Positions 60,567 to 64,000 of a DNA stretch of 64,000 nucleotides are shown piece after piece. This DNA is from Gammaproteobacteria bacterium (GTDB lineage: Bacteria; Pseudomonadota; Gammaproteobacteria; Steroidobacterales; Rariloculaceae): positions 1 to 64,000 of the forward strand of contig JAJEGN010000022.1 of NCBI GenBank assembly GCA_022819855.1, given 5' to 3'. The notes beneath the pieces are model-generated. The model saw only the letters and a program-made list of their open reading frames with translations. It was not told the origin of the DNA and made no database searches. The position numbers were made by a program, and so were the translations under genes. How positions within the stretch are numbered: the stretch's first letter is position 1; the number at the start of each line of letters is the position of its first letter.

Positions 60567-60650
60567 CTCCGCGCCGGCCACTTCCGTCTCCGCGCCGGTC
60601 ACTTCGGCCCGCGCGCCGGTCACTTCCGCCTCCGCGCCGCTCACTGCCTC
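60567..60650. repeat. Four imperfect tandem copies of a 21-bp unit
   Basis: Units begin at 60567, 60588, 60609 and 60630 with the form CTCCGCGCCGGTCACTTCCG plus one base. The last unit reaches over the stop codon (60641-60643) of the exported protein gene. The array is mainly downstream, non-coding DNA. Replication slippage is the likely origin. Confidence 0.75.
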
Positions 60651-61477
60651 GGAAGCGGCGGAGTGGCGAGCGCCGTGCCATCCCGACCCGATCCGCTCAG
60701 AGAGCCGGGCTGCAGATGGCCGTCGTACATGTCCTTGTTGTTGTCGGTGCAGGCGTATTCCATGATCTCCCAACCGGCCGGAGCCAGGGGAATGACGTAA
60801 CCGGTTGTCCAGGGCTCCGTGTAGTACTTCGGGTCGTCGATCGTCGCTTCGTACCACAGCTCGTTCGCACTGATGCGACGCCAGCGCTCGATCACGTGCA
60901 GTGCGTCGCTGTGCACGTTGCCATGGTCATCGAGACGCGTTCGATCGGTCAGGTTTACCGTGTCGATCACGAGCGTGTCGCCGTCCCAGCGGCCGATCGA
61001 GTCGCCCATCAGGGAAGGCTCCCAGCTCTCGCGGTGGCCGCGCCCGTCGGTATAGATCACCCGGAAGTTGTGCATGTACTCGTAAACAAAGATGACCCGG
61101 TCGGGCATCTGCATGATCTGCATCGGGTACGGCGAGTTGTTGACGCGCGGTACGCCGGGAAGGATGCAGCGCGCCGTGGGATCGATGATGTTCGCCACGT
61201 CGTTGAACGCCTGGAGCCCTTCCGGCGTGAAAGGCAGCGGTTCGACGGGCAGAGCGGTGTTCTGGTGAATCGCCTTGTTCCAGACTCCGCTCAGGTCCGC
61301 GCGCCAGTCAGCCGTTCTCGGAACGGGCGTGCCGTCCGGCTCGGGTTGTTCGGTAAGGACGACGTTGCGTTCGTACACGGCGCGTTGCGCGAACGCCGGC
61401 GACAGTGCGAGGAGCGAGAGGTTCAGGGCCGCTGCCATCATGACGGAACCGGCAACGACCAGTCTTGCGTTTCTCAT
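60641..61477 (-). CDS. Exported protein of unknown function
   Basis: The 278 residues begin with a signal peptide (VVAGSVMMAAALNLSLLALSPAFAQ). The mature sequence contains DLSGVWNKAI, CILPGVPRVNNSPYPMQIMQMPDRVIFVYEYMHNFRVIY, SIGRWDGDTLVIDTVN and NELWYEATIDDPKYYTEPW. I recognise this as an uncharacterised secreted family often found beside DUF6152-like genes. No enzyme motif can be named. GGAG precedes the ATG at 61477. It follows the DUF6152-like gene by 31 bases. Confidence 0.78.
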   Translation of the reverse strand: MRNARLVVAGSVMMAAALNLSLLALSPAFAQRAVYERNVVLTEQPEPDGTPVPRTADWRADLSGVWNKAIHQNTALPVEPLPFTPEGLQAFNDVANIIDPTARCILPGVPRVNNSPYPMQIMQMPDRVIFVYEYMHNFRVIYTDGRGHRESWEPSLMGDSIGRWDGDTLVIDTVNLTDRTRLDDHGNVHSDALHVIERWRRISANELWYEATIDDPKYYTEPWTTGYVIPLAPAGWEIMEYACTDNNKDMYDGHLQPGSLSGSGRDGTALATPPLPRQ

Positions 61478-61508
61478 CGGTAATTCTCCGTGACGGAAAA
61501 TCGTGTCT

Positions 61509-61913
61509 CTATTCGGGCACGGGGCCGCCGTCGCTGGCTTCCCCGGCGAACACGGTGCGTCCCTCGTAAATCCACGTTCGGGCGTTGCAGGTATTGGTCC
61601 CGTTTCTCGCGAGGTAGCCATGGATCTCGAGCGTGGAACCGAGCCTCAACGTCTGGCTGCCCCATCCCAGTCTCGTCAGGGCATTCGGCGCCCCGCCCTC
61701 GCATTCCCACGACGTTACGACGCCGTCGTCGTCGGTGACGTCCAGGTATACCCAGATGTGCGGGTTTCGCCACTCGACCTTGGTCACCGTTCCTTCAAGG
61801 GTAATGGGCTTGGTCGAGTCGAACTGCGCGGCGAACGAATGATGCGCCAGAGCCGAAGGCACCGCGGCAAACGCCCAAGAAACGACGATCAACAGTATTC
61901 CTTTGACACGCAT
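61509..61913 (-). CDS. DUF6152-like exported protein
   Basis: The 134 residues have a signal peptide (ILLIVVSWAFAAVPSALA) followed directly by HHSFAAQFDSTKPITLEGTVTKVEWRNPHIWVYLDV, the hallmark of DUF6152 proteins, and a C-terminal NACNA-like segment (TNTCNARTWIYEG). The fold is probably a small beta barrel; function unknown. GGAGG upstream of the ATG at 61913 confirms the start. First gene of a two-gene operon with the exported protein. Confidence 0.85.
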   Translation of the reverse strand: MRVKGILLIVVSWAFAAVPSALAHHSFAAQFDSTKPITLEGTVTKVEWRNPHIWVYLDVTDDDGVVTSWECEGGAPNALTRLGWGSQTLRLGSTLEIHGYLARNGTNTCNARTWIYEGRTVFAGEASDGGPVPE

Positions 61914-62132
61914 GCGATGCCTCCTCGCTGCGAGTTGATCTCTGTAATCATAGCGTATACGAGTCCGTCCAAAGGTCCTGCAGCAAGGTGTCGGCGCCTG
62001 GCGCACGCTCGTCGTGCAACCGGCTGACTGCGGTCAGGGCGATGAGATTGGCGGCGACGGCAGACGGAGCGCAGGGCACGGCGATCGGCCGTCGGGCGAC
62101 TCCGATTCCCCGGAATTCACCGCTCGATTCCG

Positions 62133-62747
62133 CTACTGCCTGCGCGCTTCGAACTCGATGATGATCTCGACCTCGTCGCCGACCAGATCGCCTTCCAAGG
62201 CGTAGCTCATGCCGAACTCGCTGCGCATGACCGTGCCGCGGGCCGACACGCCCATGACCCAGGCACTGCGGCCGAACGGATAATCCGCACTCTTGTTCCA
62301 GGTGGCCTGCAGCGTCAGCGGACGGGCAACGCCGAGCAGCTTGAGCTGGCCGGCGATCTCGAACGTGCGCTGGCTCGTCCGCGCTCCCGTGTCGGCCGTA
62401 AAGGTCATCTCGGGATTGCGCCGGCTGTTCAGGAAATCGCCGCTGCGCAGGTGATCGTCGCGGTCATCGTGATTCGAGAACACGCTGTCCGTGTTGACGA
62501 CGACTTCGATGTCCGACAGCGCTCCGGTTTCCTCGTCGAACACGTAGCTGCCCTCGACTTCGAGGAACTGGCCGAGGACGTTTGCGTAACCCGCATGACC
62601 GACGAGGAAAGCGACCGATACGTGCTCGGGATCGATCCGGTACTCGGCCGGTTCAGCGCGTACCGGGGTCACCGAAAACATCAGCGCCAGACACAGGAGT
62701 CCGCTGGTTCCGATCGTCGTCCCGGTCGTGTTGATTCGATTCGGCAT
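62133..62747 (-). CDS. YceI-family periplasmic protein
   Basis: The 204 residues have a signal peptide (GLLCLALMFSVTPVRA) and the YceI lipocalin-like domain: YRIDPEHVSVAFLVGHAGYANVLGQF, DRDDHLRSGDFLNSRRNPEMTF and GELKLLGVARPLTL-like GQLKLLGVARPLTL. These proteins bind long isoprenoid chains. It may carry a hydrophobic ligand for the neighbouring oxidoreductase. GGAGG lies before the ATG at 62747. About 220 bases separate it from the DUF6152-like gene. Confidence 0.92.
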   Translation of the reverse strand: MPNRINTTGTTIGTSGLLCLALMFSVTPVRAEPAEYRIDPEHVSVAFLVGHAGYANVLGQFLEVEGSYVFDEETGALSDIEVVVNTDSVFSNHDDRDDHLRSGDFLNSRRNPEMTFTADTGARTSQRTFEIAGQLKLLGVARPLTLQATWNKSADYPFGRSAWVMGVSARGTVMRSEFGMSYALEGDLVGDEVEIIIEFEARRQ

Positions 62748-62896
62748 GGCAGCCTCCACGCGCGGTTGCAGGTATCTCTCAAGCGTAGCAGAACGTGCCA
62801 AACGAGAGCAGATCGCGATTCGTGCTCGGCGTTGTCCCGGGTCCCTGCCGGGCAACCCATTGAACAGATCGTAGAACAGTTCTGACGATGCGCTCG

Positions 62897-64000
62897 TCAG
62901 CCGCCGATGCTCGACCAGTTCGCGACGAGATGCTCGGCGGTCCGCCAGGCGAGCGCCTGCGCGGTCAGCGTCGGGTTGCGCGCGCCGCTCGTGCCCATGA
63001 CCGAAGCGCCGAGCACGCCAAGGTTCGGCACCTCGTGGGAGAAGCCGTAACGGTCGACGACGTTCGTTTCCGGATCGTCGCCCATGCGCGTTCCGCCATA
63101 GGCGTGCGTGGAAACGACCATCGACCCGATCGGCTGGCGCACGGTGGCGATCGCACCGGCCTCGCGGAACCACTCCTCTGTCCGCTCCTGGATGTAGTTG
63201 GCGAGCTGCCTGTCGTTGTCCCTGTAATCGGCCGTGATCCGGCAGACCGGCATCCCGAGCGGGTCGGTGACCGTCGGGTGAAGGTCGAGGTAGTTGTCCT
63301 CGTACGGCAGCGTCGTCTTCTGCAGATAGGAATTCGCCCAGCGGCCGGCGTTCTGCATGACGAAGGCCTTCCACTGCGATCCCCAGCGCGGCGCCCGGCC
63401 GAAAGTGTTCATGCTCGCCGCCTCGATCGGCCGCTGGTCGGAGTAGACCCAGAGATTGCCGCCGCCGATGAAGTCGAGGTCGGCGTGGTCGAAATTGTCG
63501 TCGGCCCAGTCATCGATGGCGATGCCCTGGGCCGGCAGGCCGTACCAGCGGTTGAGTTCGTGCGGGAAGAGCGCAAGCACGCCGGCTCGCTGGTTGTGGG
63601 TCATGTAGTGGCGGCCGACCTGTCCGCCATTGTTCGACAGGCCGTTCGGAAAGGCGTCCGACGTCGACAGCAGCAGCAGGCGCACGTTCTCGTAGGTGTA
63701 GCTTGCGAGCAGGATGACGCGGGCCGGCTGCACATAGGTCTCGCCGTCCTTGAGATATTCGACGGCACTCGCGCGGCCGTCGCTGTCGACGGCGATCCCC
63801 GTAACGTGCGCTTGCGTCACGATGCGCAGATTGCCCGTGCGGGTGGCCTTCGGAATCGTCGAAACGGCCGTCGAGTTCTTCGCATCGACGTGGCAGCCGC
63901 CGCGGCTGCAGAAGCCATGGTAGAGGCACGGCGCGCGGTCGTCGTAAGTCTCCGAATTGATGGCTGCCGGACCCGGGAACGGATGCCAGCCGAGTCTGTG
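62897..64000 (-). CDS. GMC-family oxidoreductase, C-terminal part (N-terminus outside window)
   Basis: The frame is open to the right edge of the window, so the FAD-binding N-terminus is missing. The visible part has CLYHGFCSRGGCHVDAKNST (about 63860-63920), VILLASYTYENVRLLLLS, HYMTHN and the C-terminal active-site and FAD motifs STHAYGGTRMGDDPETNVVD and NPTLTAQALAWRTAEHL. The Cys-rich segment resembles the flavin subunit of gluconate/sugar-type dehydrogenases in the GMC family. A GTG at 63820 is internal, not the start. Confidence 0.9.
   Translation of the reverse strand, partial: HRLGWHPFPGPAAINSETYDDRAPCLYHGFCSRGGCHVDAKNSTAVSTIPKATRTGNLRIVTQAHVTGIAVDSDGRASAVEYLKDGETYVQPARVILLASYTYENVRLLLLSTSDAFPNGLSNNGGQVGRHYMTHNQRAGVLALFPHELNRWYGLPAQGIAIDDWADDNFDHADLDFIGGGNLWVYSDQRPIEAASMNTFGRAPRWGSQWKAFVMQNAGRWANSYLQKTTLPYEDNYLDLHPTVTDPLGMPVCRITADYRDNDRQLANYIQERTEEWFREAGAIATVRQPIGSMVVSTHAYGGTRMGDDPETNVVDRYGFSHEVPNLGVLGASVMGTSGARNPTLTAQALAWRTAEHLVANWSSIGG

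Overview
The window looks like chromosomal DNA from a high-GC Gram-negative bacterium, most probably a heterotrophic gammaproteobacterium. This rests on a long FadE-type acyl-CoA dehydrogenase, PrpC, NhaA, a TonB-dependent receptor, an autotransporter and a CCA-encoding proline tRNA. No rRNA or marker gene fixes the genus, so a marine or host-associated origin is only a guess. Most of the DNA is very GC-rich. About 48.1-51.9 kb is clearly more AT-rich and looks acquired.

Layout. 1-8.1 kb: a giant Calx-beta repeat autotransporter, cut by the window edge, with an IS256-family transposase remnant fused to its 3' end. 8.3-17 kb: NhaA antiporter, FadE, PrpC-like 2-methylcitrate synthase, an alpha/beta hydrolase, an arylmalonate-decarboxylase-like protein, a LysR regulator and a bicupin. 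17-19.5 kb: a three-repeat type I-E CRISPR array without cas genes, preceded by a partial copy of an abiEi antitoxin gene and followed by an intact AbiE type IV toxin-antitoxin pair.

19.6-48.1 kb: a large accessory catabolic locus. It has two HMG-CoA-lyase-like and two family III CoA-transferase genes, LeuCD-like isomerase subunits, an MDR oxidoreductase, an isochorismatase-family amidase, two polysaccharide-deacetylase-fold hydrolases, a nitrilase-family protein, a second alpha/beta hydrolase, VAO-type and amine-oxidase-type flavoproteins with a cytochrome c, a thiol-dioxygenase-like cupin, two VOC proteins, three transporters, a TonB receptor and two exported proteins (CpeT-like and DUF1838-like). 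Intergenic regions separate divergent units, and five of them contain the same AT-rich palindrome (consensus ATTGATATATCAAT). One copy lies directly in front of a GntR/HutC-type regulator. I infer one local regulon for uptake and CoA-dependent breakdown of an unidentified, probably nitrogen-containing, organic compound.

48.1-60.3 kb: a mobile and defence island. It holds an N4-cytosine methyltransferase with a SmaI-like endonuclease, an unknown third gene, two unknown small genes, three tyrosine recombinases (one interrupted by a stop codon, one by a frameshift), an AlpA/Xis-like protein, a PD-ExK nuclease with a damaged 3' end, a membrane protein and a second type IV toxin-antitoxin pair with a shortened toxin. 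A 26-bp perfect palindrome and tRNA-Pro(CGG) stand at the right edge. 60.6-64 kb: exported proteins (unknown family, DUF6152-like, YceI) and the C-terminal part of a GMC oxidoreductase that runs off the window.

Family names come from motif recognition by eye; no database search was run.
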